64,000 nt of DNA, from assembly GCA_015143295.1 (NCBI GenBank), contig CM026561.1, positions 44,334,875 through 44,398,874 of the forward strand. The letters run 5' to 3'. The notes beneath the pieces were generated by a model. The model made no database searches. It had not been told where the DNA came from and saw only the letters and a program-made list of their open reading frames with translations. The translations under genes were made by a program, and so were the position numbers. The DNA comes from Tetracentron sinense. Taxonomy: Eukaryota > Streptophyta > Magnoliopsida > Trochodendrales > Trochodendraceae. This document shows positions 1 through 9,750 of this stretch, in pieces (position 1 is the first letter of the stretch; every line of letters starts with the position of its first letter).

Positions 1-247
1 AATCATAACTCAAATATATGTATATATCTCATCCCCCTTATAATATTTCAAAATTTTCATTCATATTCAATCAAGATCTATTGTATATTATCTCTTAACA
101 ACAAAACAATTAAAAACATTATCTATGATTTTTATCTATATCCTTTCAATTATTTTATATCAACTTTAGATCTAAATCTTAAAACTATGTGATATAAAAA
201 TTGAGGGTTTATTTACATCCGTTCTTATCTAAAAATTCAAGGGTTTA
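1..247. other. AT-rich edge, ends in 36-bp tandem repeat
   Basis: AT-rich sequence with no coding signal. From about 209 it holds one unit of a loose repeat of about 36 bp (starting GTTTATTTACATCC). Further units follow the solo LTR at 2990 and 3026, so the LTR inserted into a short tandem array. The last five bases (GTTTA, 243-247) are the left target-site duplication of that LTR. Confidence 0.6.
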
Positions 248-829
248 TGTAGAGTCCCGAATTTCATATGCACTGTTCATGTGAATAGTGTTGTGAATAG
301 TGTCATGGGCACAGGTCTTGTAAAGGACAAGGGTCATTTATGTAATTTAGTTTATGAGGCATGATATAAATGATTTAAATTAGTTTAAGTATTGTTGTTA
401 GGTGTTCGGGATGAAGGAACAAGAGTATAAAATACTGTAAGTGTTGAAAAAGAGGGATGTTTTCACATACTCTCAACTTAAGGGAACTCTAGTTTTATTA
501 CCACTAATCGAAAATGAGTGATTATTAAACCATTTGAAAGGTATTGAAACCTTCTTAGAGGTTTATGTTTAACTTTTTTTCAGATTTCGAGTCAAAGTTA
601 ATCCAAATGTGGGTTTTCTGAAAACTGGTCTACTATAAATAGCAGTCAACTTAGGACCAGTGAACTTTAGGGCCACTTTGAACCATGAATATAACAGAAT
701 TAGGAGTTGTATATTGAAGCAAAGTTGTTCTCCTTTGAATGGCGAGTTTAACGCAAGTTGAATCATCTAAATCCAATAAGCGAGTCAAAAGTTATGGTCG
801 AAATACCAGAGAGGACAAAACAGAGTCTC

Positions 830-976
830 ATCCAATCGACTAGATGAGCATCCAATTGATTGGATGAACCCAAAAACACCCAGAACGGCCCAACCGACCC
901 CAAAACTTGTCACCGACCTACTGGGATATTTTCTTAAGGGTATTAAAGGGTTTTAATAACCCTTGGCCTATAAATA
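830..976 (+). promoter_or_regulatory. LTR promoter: palindrome pair plus TATA box
   Basis: Two copies of a CCAAT(C/T)GA(C/T)T-type motif with partner ATGA (830-868) lie about 100 bp upstream of TATAAATA (969-976). The second copy, CCAATTGATTGG, is a perfect palindrome. By position this is the U3 enhancer and core promoter of the retrotransposon. Related LTRs in the window carry different palindromes at the same place. Confidence 0.5.
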
Positions 977-1737
977 GAAGGGGTTTTTCGTGGGTTTGGA
1001 ATTACCAAACCCTAAGCTTAGATTTGAGAGTGGGATTGAAAGAGAAGAACAAGAAGAACTCAGTTATTTTCAAAGTGTTCTTCCTAAAGTCGAAGTAAGG
1101 TTCGATCCCTATCCCAGAAGCTCAACCTTCACTTTCTTAGTGTTCTCAAGTTTGAATTTCATTCCTAAAGTGATTCTCAAGCTTGAAATTCTGCAAGGTA
1201 AATTCTATTCGTGTCTTTTAAAAAAGGGATTTCAGTTCCAGCTTTCTCAAAGCTTCGATCAAGCTTCCTCAATCTTGTTTCTCATTCCACAGAAGTGTAA
1301 AATCTTTCTTTTAAGGTAGATACACTCTACTAGTTGGCTATGTTGTATTTTTAGATAGTAGGAATTATAAATGGTTTTTGATGAATTCAATGGCCTATGA
1401 CCTTGTTCTTGTAAAGTATGTTATGGATTATGTGTTTATATGACTTTCTTGCTTTCTCTAATTGCATACAAATGATATGCATGATCACCCACACTTATTT
1501 GATCGGTTTTTATCGAATACAAGTATTCAAAGTATGATTTTGGACCAATTGTTTTGCTTAACTTGTGATTTTCGCTCAAAGAAATATTTGTTCAAAACAT
1601 GTATTCAAAGAGTGGTCTTCCAAGCATGTGTTCACAGAGAGGTTTCAACGCATGTGTTCAAAGAGGGGTTTTCTAAAAGTATCAAAAGGAGATTTGGTTT
1701 GAAGTATGTGCTCAAGTGTGATGTTTTATGTGTAAAG

Positions 1738-2215
1738 TGGCTAGTGTGTGCCGTTCCATTATAGTCCGGGCATTAGCTACTTAAAAGACAAATGCTAATG
1801 TGTTCCGTTACATTATAGTCTGGGCATTAGTTAAGAAAGTAATAAAGCTAGTGTGTTATGTTCCACCATAGTCCGGACACTAGACAAGTAAGAATGACAC
1901 TAGTGTATTCCATTCCATCATAGTCCAGACACTAGTCACAAGTGAAATACGCTAGTGTGTTCATTTCCACCATAGTCCGGGCACTAGTCAAGAAAAAATA
2001 AGAGGCTAATGTGTTTTGTTCTATCATAATCTGGGCATTAGTTAAAAATGTAAAAGTAATGACATAAAGCTAGTGTGTTCCGTTCTATCATAGTCTGAGC
2101 ACTAGTTAAATAAAATGAAAGAAATGAAAGAAAGTTTTAGAGTATGTGCTTGTGTATGTGTAACTGATGTTAGTATGTGTTGTTCAATCATAGTAGAGGT
2201 ACTAGTAATGCATGC
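1738..2215 (+). repeat. LTR-internal minisatellite, about 8 units of 50-60 bp
   Basis: Degenerate tandem units share a core of GCTAGTGTGTTCCGTTC followed by ATAGTCCGGGCACTAG. Units begin near 1740, 1796, 1851, 1903, 1949, 2013, 2069 and 2172, separated by short variable AT-rich spacers. The CTAGTG and CACTAG ends of each unit are complementary, so each unit can fold on itself. The array is wholly inside the solo LTR. Confidence 0.8.
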
Positions 2216-2989
2216 AAAATATGGTACGTGTAAAGATATGATGCATGTATGAAATATGCGATTTGAAAAGTGAAGTATATGATGAAAATGATAAAAGTAT
2301 GATTTTAAAGGAAAAGTTCTAAAATCTTGTGATTTGAAAGTATATGCAAATGATCTTGAAATAAGGTTTGAAATGTGTTGATCGAAGTAGGATTTTCAAA
2401 AGATAAGCACATGTTGGTTTTAAAAGAAGTATATCTTCCACACTTTGATTTTAATATTGTTCATACTGCTTAGTCCTTCTTGAACTGCCTTATTCTATTA
2501 TATGCGAGCATGCATGTATTATTGATGTTGTTCATAACATGGTTAGCTAGTAGTCTGTATACACTGAATATTCAATGCTCAGTCGAATTGTTATTTCGGT
2601 AGATTCGAGGTTGGAGGATCGTGCTCCAGAATCATGGGTCGAGGAGGACTATGGAGGGTAGGAGCTTGCTTGGGATCATCATGCAGATGATAGGGTCCTT
2701 GACAAGTGGCCCTATTTATGAGTTGATGAGAGGAGAGATATGTGTTTTGTATTTTCTTTTGGGATTTTTGTATCGAGTTGAGTTAGTAGTAACTCAAGTG
2801 ATGAATTTTATTTACATGTTTAATTGATACAATTTTTAGTTGACTCTTGTACTTAGATACAGTTGATGTTAAATGAGAAATTTTCAGGTTCACCTTTTAG
2901 TGCGCCTTGCATGCTTTTACAGGATGTTTGATATGATAAGTCACGAGCCAAAGTCTCTAAACTCTTAGGAGGGATTTTGGGTTGTGACA

Positions 2990-3700
2990 GTTTATCTACA
3001 CCCATTCTAGATCTAAAAACTCGAGTTTATTTGCACCCATTCTAGATCTACAATTAACAATCCTATCAATTAAATTGTTAATTATATAAAGCATTTTACC
3101 TCCCACAATCGTTTCCCTACGATCAATTGTTTGCGAATGGTCTTGGGCCGAGATCTCCAAGTTCTCCTTCCTCTCTAATTAGATCTCTTTGCAAAACCAA
3201 ATATTTCCCTCTCTTAGATCTCACAAACTCTTAAAATTCGCAACTCTCTCTCTCTCTCTCTTAGGTTTTGGAGCCTTTGAAAATTATAACTTACGAATTT
3301 AGGGGGGTATTTATAGGATTAGGACTCCAAGGGAGTTAGAAAGTCAAAAAGTCATGTTTCCCGAGAAAAATCATGTTGGGCGATCGATCAAGGGTGGTGT
3401 GCCGATTTAAAAAAAAAAAAAAAAACTTTTTTGCTACTTTTTGATTATCTTTTATTTCATGCAATTTATTCCTAAGAAGGTCTAATAATAAGCGAATTAT
3501 TTGGGTTTTAACTTTAAGATATCAAACATTACTTTTCATAGGAATGATGAATTAAAATTAGGCACATTTATATAGAAATTCATAGAATTAGTACAAATGC
3601 CGAGAAATAAAATTTCAAGTCACTACACAAAATGTTATAATTAATTCATTTGTCTATGAAATTAAACACTAGGGTTACTGAAAATGAACAAGCCCCACGT
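2990..3700. other. Gene-free TE flank, minus-strand LTR-like debris
   Basis: It begins with the right target duplication and two more 36-bp repeat units. A pyrimidine-rich stretch with a (CT)n run near 3242-3262 follows, then TTTATAGG near 3310. This order looks like a minus-strand LTR leader and TATA region. A poly-A run occupies 3410-3425. No gene is recognised. Confidence 0.35.
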
Positions 3701-3715
3701 CAAATGTTGAAATTT

Positions 3716-4347
3716 TTTTCAGTCAAGTATCCATAAATGAATCATTAGTCCTTGAATCAGAAGAGATGGGTAATGATACTTGTGTTTATGAACCATGCAA
3801 GGAAAATGATGACAATAAGACAATAAATCAGGTGAAAAGACTAGCAAAAAAAGATCAAAGCCATAAGGGAAGATCGATGATCAGGGGTTGTTTAGAAAAG
3901 AGAAAAAAAAAAAAGGTAGTCATCTACACCTTGCCACCTACTGGTCCCATAATGCATTCGATGCTAACATGTTCGAGTGATCAAGCGATGCAGGTATTTA
4001 AATTTGGTGTGAATTATAAATCAAAGTTAATTTATTGCCAACTTTAAGTCTCATTAATTTTTAATTTTGATGTGCTAAATAGGGCTTGTACCATGTTGGG
4101 TCAAATTATGTACCAACAAGTTCAGTTGAATCAAGTGAACCCATACATGTACCAACAAGCTCAGCTGAATCAAGTTCGACCATATACGTACCAACAATTT
4201 CAAGGCCCTTCAATGTCTTCTTTAATGTATGGACAGCTACAACTACACCTTAACCAGAGGATGTATCAGCATTTGCAACAATCCATTTGTGGGTCATCTC
4301 AGGTAACTGTTACATATGACCGTCCAATGTCTTCTTTAAAATGCATA
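3716..4347 (+). pseudogene. Unidentified coding relic, Lys-rich then Gln-rich
   Basis: Two neighbouring open stretches could be exons. The first (about 3721-3990) follows a polypyrimidine-CAG acceptor-like site at 3720. It encodes a basic segment (SHKGRSMIRGCLEKRKKKK) and ends at CAG before GTATTT, a donor-like site. The second (4072-4347) follows an AATAG acceptor-like site. It encodes a Tyr/Gln-rich segment with a repeated MYQQ-x-QLNQV unit. The basic-then-Gln-rich order recalls C-terminal tails of FAR1/MULE-type proteins, but no zinc-finger or transposase domain is visible, so that is only a suggestion. No start or terminal exon can be fixed. It could equally be chance ORFs in repeat DNA. 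Confidence 0.25.
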
Positions 4348-4864
4348 TGACCCTCTAATTTTGTATACTACCGATATCTAGTAGATTGTTTAAGCTATTG
4401 GGTTGGTTTCAACAATGAAATTATTTTCATTTATGCAAAGCATGTCCATGTTTTTCTTTGGTGGAATATCAACCTAAGCTTGTATTTTCCTTATTTGTTC
4501 TCTCTATATTTTATAGGAATCGCCACTTGGTGTGGGGAATAGCTCACAGGGAGAGTGTCAAGACCCTACTAATCAAATGACAAATAGGTATCTACAACTC
4601 ATATTATTTTCTATTAATGTATAAAAACCTCTTTAAACTTTAGATCTAAACTATTTTAAAAAATTACGAATGAGCTAATAGATGTTTGTGGTTGTGCAAC
4701 TATGATAATTGAAGATGATGGCAGGAGACTACACAGTATGAATATTTAGACGATCACCGGTCTGGAAAGATTTTGGAGGAACTAAATGGAAGGTTGAAGA
4801 ATTGTAGAGGTTGTACCATGTTTGAACTAAATGAAACTTCGTATTTGGGATATGATTTATAGTT

Positions 4865-5190
4865 GATAGTATGTTTGCTTTGTATTTTATTTCTAAAGAC
4901 AGGCTCTTGAGGTGTATTTGAAGTAGTAGTTTGTAATGTCAAATACTTTATTGAGCTCTTAATTAGAGTGAAATGGCGGAACAAGATGCAATTAGCCTTA
5001 CCCATCTCTTAATTTATAGTGGATAGTATGTTTGCTTTGTAGTTTCTTTCTAAAGATGGGTTCTTGTGGTGTATTTGAAGTAGTGGTTTATAATGTCAAA
5101 TACTTTGTTGAGCTCTTAGTTAGAGGGAAATGGCGGAACAAGATGCAGTTAGCCTTACACATCTTTATAGAAATGGCGGAACAAGATGCA
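4865..5190 (+). repeat. Tandem duplication, 157-bp period
   Basis: The segment starting GATAGTATGTTTGCTTTG at 4865 is repeated from 5022 with scattered substitutions. A 20-base piece, AATGGCGGAACAAGATGCAG, occurs near 4972, 5129 and a third time near 5173. Short ORFs here are by-products of the repeat. Confidence 0.8.
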
Positions 5191-5477
5191 GGGAACATGA
5201 ATTCCCAGATGTTCCAGATGCAACATTAGCAATCTGCCCAACACAGGGTGTTTGCCCAAACAAGCTCCAAAAACTACTCCCTATGGCATGAGCATTATAC
5301 TTTCTGGACTAAAACCACCACCCCAATTTAGCATAGAAAAAATCAATCCAAAACCTATCAACCCATCAAAAATATAAGCTTTTTTTTTTACATTTTGCTA
5401 TCCAGCCCAACAACACAAAATGCACTAAAAGCAAAGTTGAGAATGTTCCCAATCTCATTAGAATCAGCGCCACCACC

Positions 5478-5896
5478 CCTGCTCCAAACTCTCTCTCTCT
5501 TAACCCCTTTTTCGCACAAAAAATCTGAGAAAAAAAACATCGAATTTGTTTCCTGAAGAGTATAAATTTCTGTTTTATTTCTATTTGTTTATTTTCTTTC
5601 ATTTCTCTTTGGTTCTCTTCTCAGAAAGCGAAAGCAAAGAGACTTCATTACCTCATCATTTCTAGGGTTTTGAGATTTTTAGATTTGAAGCTTTTAACTG
5701 AAATTTGTAAGTGTTGTGAGGGTTTGGCTATTCGTTAATGCTTTCGAAACAAATCATGGCAAAACATTAAAAAAAAAAAAAAAAATTACAGGGGAGGAGA
5801 AGGATGATACCTTTGATTAGAACTTCATGGTTGCCAGAAGTTGAGAAACCCGAAGAATCTCCAGTGATGACAACTTCGTGGTCGCCAACTTCTATG
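5478..5896 (+). repeat. Direct duplication, copy 1 (5'-UTR-like module)
   Basis: This stretch matches 7074-7490 over about 420 bp with few differences. It contains a CT-rich leader, TTTCTAGGGTTTTGAG, a poly-A tract, a CAG acceptor-like site, and the first codons of the ORF annotated at 7408. Here similarity stops after the codons for TSWSP, so the copy has lost the rest of the ORF. The two copies bracket the minus-strand Gypsy LTR block. Confidence 0.85.
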
Positions 5897-6211
5897 CTAA
5901 ATTGGAATGGCGGAAAAGAGTTTTAAGGAAGGAACATGTATTAAAAAGAAGGAATTTTAATATGGAATCCGATCTGAATGATTTCCTTACTATTTACCAC
6001 CAACAATGGGCCCCCAGTCATAAGAATCAATGATTACAAGTTATCAAAAAAGGAAATCCTCTTCTCTCTCATAAAATTGCACTGTGGATGCCCACATAGG
6101 TGAAGCAGAAGAGTGGCAGGCCATGGTAGACGAGAGACAAGAAGGAAGAGATCTTGAGGGTCCGTGATGGAGTCAACTTATCACATTGTATAATGTGATC
6201 TTAGAAACAGA

Positions 6212-6830
6212 GTTCCCACAGATGGCGCCATTTTTGTGGGGGGTTTTTCTGGGTTACACTTGTCAATAGCTGTTTGGCTAGTAGAGCAATTAAAATATTT
6301 ATACCTGCAGATAAGATCACAAAAGAGGGGGCAGGTGTGTACCCTGAAATAAGCTCCGATGATAAAGTCAGTACACATAGAAGAAGATGAATAGTAAAAT
6401 CATGAGAAGCATTGGAATGTTGAGGCTTGACATTATTCCTTCACACTTCTTTTCCTTTTCTATTAAGGTTCCCTTTTAATGGCCTTTCTTCCTCTTGTTT
6501 TTCCGTGATCGGTTGATGATTCCCTTTTTTCCTCTCTTTTCCCTCTCCTCTGGCGCACTGAGTCTCGGGTGTATTTATAGGTTTAATCTTAAGATGCCCA
6601 TAGATGACCATCGATGGCTTGGATGACCATGCCATAAGTTATTCACTCATTACCAAATCTGTCAGACAGATCTTATGAATGACGTGGCACTCTCGGGAAC
6701 CTACAATCTCTAAGTCGGTTCTGGGTCGAAAACCTATCTGAGGTGACTAGCAATAGATGCTAGGACAGTGCTTTCCACCTAACGTCAGAGACAAATGATC
6801 GCCTCCTGAGGATCGGGTCTTACAAGTCGG
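6212..6830 (-). mobile_element. Minus-strand Gypsy LTR with primer-binding site
   Basis: On the minus strand a sequence starting TGTAAGACCCGATCC (from 6830) runs to about 6234. It has a TATAAATA-type box near 6573 (minus), then a pyrimidine-to-purine-rich leader. Just beyond its end, at about 6212-6232, lies ATGGCGCCATCTGTGGGAAC on the minus strand, very like the primer-binding site of plant Tat/Ogre-type Gypsy elements. The internal region to the left (5900-6210) has no recognisable gag. LTR bounds are inferred from TG...CA and the primer site, as no target duplication was identified. Confidence 0.5.
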
Positions 6831-7073
6831 TCTCGTTGTCGACATCAAGACGAGTTCGTTGTCCACAATGGGGACGATACCACTGTCTTGCTGACTACGA
6901 ATTCGTTGTCAGAGGACAAAGTTCTCATTGTGAAGAACACAACGGGTTCGTTGTTGAAAACACAATGAATACGTATTGCAACATCACATATGAGCTCGTA
7001 TCCATTGTTCAACACCGAAAATATGCTTTTTGCCACAACACCGGATTAATTATGAATTTTATCCTTTACACTT
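6831..7073. other. GTTCGTTGT-rich short-repeat segment
   Basis: A short segment in which GTTCGTTGTC, TTCGTTGTCA and GGTTCGTTGTTG recur on either strand. It lies between the minus LTR and duplication copy 2. It is probably more LTR or leader sequence of the same element. ORFs on both strands here are by-products. Confidence 0.35.
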
Positions 7074-7490
7074 AGCCCTGCTCCAAAGTCTCTCTCTCTC
7101 TCTCTCAACCCCTTTTTGCACAAAAAAATTGAGAAAAAAAACATCGAGATTTGTTTCCTGAAGTGTATAAATTTTTGTTTTATTTCTGTTTGTTTATTTT
7201 CTTTCATTTCTCTTTGGTTCTCTTCTCAGAAAGCGAAAGCAGAGAGACTTCATTACCTCATCATTTCTAGGGTTTTGAGATTTTTAGATTTGAAGCTTTT
7301 AACTGAAATTTGTAAGTGTTGTGAGGGTTTGGCTATTCGTTAATGCTTTCGAAACAAATCATTGCAAAACATTTAAAAAAAAAATAAAATTGCAGGGGAG
7401 GAGAAGGATGATACCTTTGATCAGAACTTCATGGTTGCCAGAAGTTGAGAAACCCGAAGAATCTCCGGTGATGACAACTTCGTGGTCGCC
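7074..7490 (+). repeat. Direct duplication, copy 2 (5'-UTR-like module)
   Basis: Second and more complete copy of the module at 5478-5896. It includes the CT-rich leader, the TTTCTAGGGTTTTGAG stretch, the A-rich intron-like tract ending TTGCAG (near 7394) and the start of a small ORF. The reading frame continues beyond the duplicated part. Confidence 0.85.
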
Positions 7491-7647
7491 GGAACTTGCG
7501 AAACTAAAAAAATCCGGTAACGATGCTTTCGGAAGAGACCTTCTTGGTTGTTGGAGGGTGAAGAAGAAAGTCTCGGTCCAGAGATCTAAGGATTTCTTTC
7601 CCAAATTCCAAATTGTTTCTGAAGAGTTTTGTGTGCGATGTTCCTGA
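7408..7647 (+). CDS. Hypothetical 79-aa protein, possibly an exon or captured fragment
   Basis: ATG at 7408 follows a leader that looks like a plant 5'UTR: a CT-rich start, a possible intron from about 7315 (GTGAGG) to CAG at 7394, then GGGAGGAGAAGG. The product carries two TSW(L/S)PE repeats near its N terminus (residues 6-12 and 23-29). The middle is Lys-rich (LAKLKKSG) and the C-terminal part is RSKDFFPKFQIVSEEF. No known domain is recognised. A duplicated, truncated copy lies 1.6 kb upstream, and the surroundings are transposon DNA. It may be a gene fragment carried by a transposable element rather than a working gene. An upstream in-frame extension to 7321 is open but would translate the A-rich tract, so ATG 7408 is preferred. 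Confidence 0.3.
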   Translation: MIPLIRTSWLPEVEKPEESPVMTTSWSPELAKLKKSGNDAFGRDLLGCWRVKKKVSVQRSKDFFPKFQIVSEEFCVRCS

Positions 7648-7655
7648 AATTTTAG

Positions 7656-8330
7656 GGTGATGCTATGAGCACACCACTATTTACTGACTGGACACCATTT
7701 ATATTACTTTCTAACAGGATACCATTAAAATATAACAAATTTTATGAGAACACCAAGAGTAAAAAAGTACTTATAAATTTTCTACTTATACACCATTTTA
7801 AGGGAAATACTTTTTTCCCGCGCACGCCTTTATACCCTTCCACGTGTCCCTTTTAACTCTCGCTAATAGTGGTTAAGATTCACTCACCTCTAGAGTTCTT
7901 TCATATAACCTTGGTTTTTAGAAGAAAAAAAATAGGAAATATATTAACCTTAAAAATACTAACCTTATGTAGATTGAACTTAACCATAGTTAAAGGGGCT
8001 ATATAAGCTACCATGTGTCAATTTTAACACCTATTAACTGTGGTTAAATTCACTCACCCTTAGGGTTCACTCATATAAGTCACCACGTGTCCAATTTTAT
8101 TCAAAGAATAACTTGGTAGCCCTACGACCATCGTGAAACAACTGTTTCTGGAGGATTATCAATATAAAAAATAAGCAAAAAACATATAGAAGGAGACAAC
8201 ATATAGAAAGAAATGAGAAGGGAGATAAAATGAGAAGATTATTTCTATAAAAAGAGAAGACTTGTTTGTGAGGAGAGTTTTTAATAAAGATTTAGGGATT
8301 TGGGGTGTAGGTGTGCATAGAAATACAAAC
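7656..8330. mobile_element. Probable TIR element with GTGGTTAAGATTCACTC repeats
   Basis: The left end reads AGGGTGATGCTATGAGCACACC. The right side near 8305 reads GGGTGTAGGTGTGCATAG, which is roughly inverted. This resembles the ends of the 1.2-kb element at 24826-26040. Inside, two units of the repeat with CCACGTGTCCCTTTTAAC and GTGGTTAAGATTCACTCAC lie at 7838-7930 and 8012-8105, the same family as the array at 26865. No transposase is visible. Confidence 0.4.
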
Positions 8331-9279
8331 TATAAAAAAAATATATATTAATTTTTTAAATGATGTTCAATCAGTAAATAATATAATGGTAAGCTCGTAA
8401 CAGACCCAAATTTTATAAAGAAAATATTTTAATAACTTTCAACAAACGTTAACGTGAGGAGTGAAGGTCTTTCAATTTTCGTTTAGACGCACACTTACCT
8501 GCTACGCGTCACAAGTTGTATGGAAACCCGAAAGGACCATTCTGGCATCGCCAGAAACAATCCGAAGCCTTCTTTTTTTATTTAACTCTATAAGGGGTGT
8601 CAACTTGAGAGAATTTCGAGTGGTATTGCTTTTGTTTTGTATCTGTGTGCTTGACGCCAAGCAATATCAATGGGTGAGACTTGGGAGACGGTAAGAGTAG
8701 CGAATATGCTTATAGCCTTTATTTTCTAGATATTAATAGGAGGGGAATATCGGTCAAAGTCAATCATATCAAAAGCATTCTCCTTTTTTTATCATTTTGG
8801 CGGCAATACATAGAATACGAACACGGTATATATCGGAGGTCGCTGAAGAAATTTCGAACAGAGTATTTGGTAATTACGTCTAAAAACGAGTCAATTTTTC
8901 TATGGAATCTCCGAGCTGATGGCTTCTCGTGCTCAGCTCTTTAAAAGCAATCACAAGTTGATGAAAGAAAGCGGTGTTTTTACGAGCCGAGCTTCAACTG
9001 TTCATGAGCTGATTCGTTAATCACCGCCCCTTTACTTTAGTAGTCGGTAGTCGGTAGTCGGTAGTCGGAATTCGGGAATTGAAGAACTGACCTAAGCAGA
9101 AGCCGCCGACGACGACTCAATCCGAGATACTTTTCAACATCTTTCAATCGGTCAACTATAAAATTCGGTTAAAGCGGTCCGCTAATCACTGCCGAATAAG
9201 AATCAAGCGACCCTTTATTTTTCGGAGTAAAAATCGATTTTAATTTTTCCTTTCATCTGTCATATCTGTGTGAATTGTG
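8331..9279. other. Upstream region of gene 1, with Mutator-MITE relic
   Basis: The sequence near 8535-8575 (CATCGCCAGAAACAATCCGAAG) matches one terminal repeat of the Mutator-type MITE family. A copy of the 7-bp microsatellite TAGTCGG sits at about 9041-9069 (four units). ORFs here do not look coding. The sequence from about 8960 to 9279 should contain the gene 1 promoter and 5'UTR. No clear TATA box is visible, as is common for housekeeping plant genes. Confidence 0.45.
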
Positions 9280-9750
9280 ATGGCTTCAGGTCGGAGCCCC
9301 GGAATGAGGAAGGATACAGTGACGAACCGGTGGGTTATCTTCTCTCCGGCCAGGGCCCGAAGGCCCTCCGATTTCAAATCCAAATCCCCTGCAAACCCTA
9401 ACCCTAAACCATCTGAGTGCCCTTTCTGCATCGGCCATGAACACGAGTGCGCGCCGGAGATCTTCCGGATTCCTCCAGATCCCACCTCCGATTGGAAGAT
9501 CAGAGTCATCGAAAATCTCTACCCGGCCCTCAGCAGAGATCATAAACTCCTACCTCTTCTTCAAAACCCTAACCCCAATTCCCAAGACTTCGCCTTGACT
9601 GGCTTCGGATTCCACGATGTTGTTATCGAAACTCCATTGCACTCTGTTACCTTGTCAGATCTTTCTCCTCCGGAGGTCGCTGATGTTCTCCTCGCGTATA
9701 AGGAGAGGATCCAGCAGCTTGGGCGCCATGAATTGATCAAATATGTTCAG
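9280..9750 (+). CDS. GALT-like gene, exon 1 (157 codons)
   Basis: Encodes residues 1-157: the N-terminal [16 protein letters not shown] segment, the first zinc pair CPFC, and the HDVVIE strand. It ends at CAG before the strong donor GTGAGT. The codons for NPNPKP read AACCCTAACCCTAAACC, resembling plant telomere repeat, but the peptide is expected in the family, so this is coding sequence. Confidence 0.93.

Larger units (their letters stand above)
248..2989 (+). mobile_element. Solo LTR (Gypsy-like), 2.74 kb, with 5-bp TSD
   Basis: The element begins TGTAGAGTCCCG and ends GTTGTGACA. It is flanked by a perfect 5-bp duplication GTTTA (243-247 and 2990-2994), the footprint of an LTR-retrotransposon integrase. 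No primer-binding site, gag-pol or second LTR is adjacent, so it is a solo LTR left by LTR-LTR recombination. A TATAAATA box lies at 969-976. A minisatellite (1738-2215) lies in the middle. The 3' part near 2580-2650 resembles the same region of the solo LTR at 53223-55263 and the inverted fragment near 35800, so these are related Gypsy-like families. Superfamily is inferred, since no coding region remains. ORFs inside are not genes. Confidence 0.85.

Noticed and set aside
8461..8944. Overlapping ORFs upstream of the GALT-like gene as a separate gene
   Set aside because: Part of the frame is a Mutator-MITE terminal repeat and the rest has no domain or codon pattern.
9277..9279. GTG one codon upstream as the start of the GALT-like gene
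   Set aside because: Nuclear plant genes start at ATG. ATG 9280 follows at once and gives the expected N terminus.
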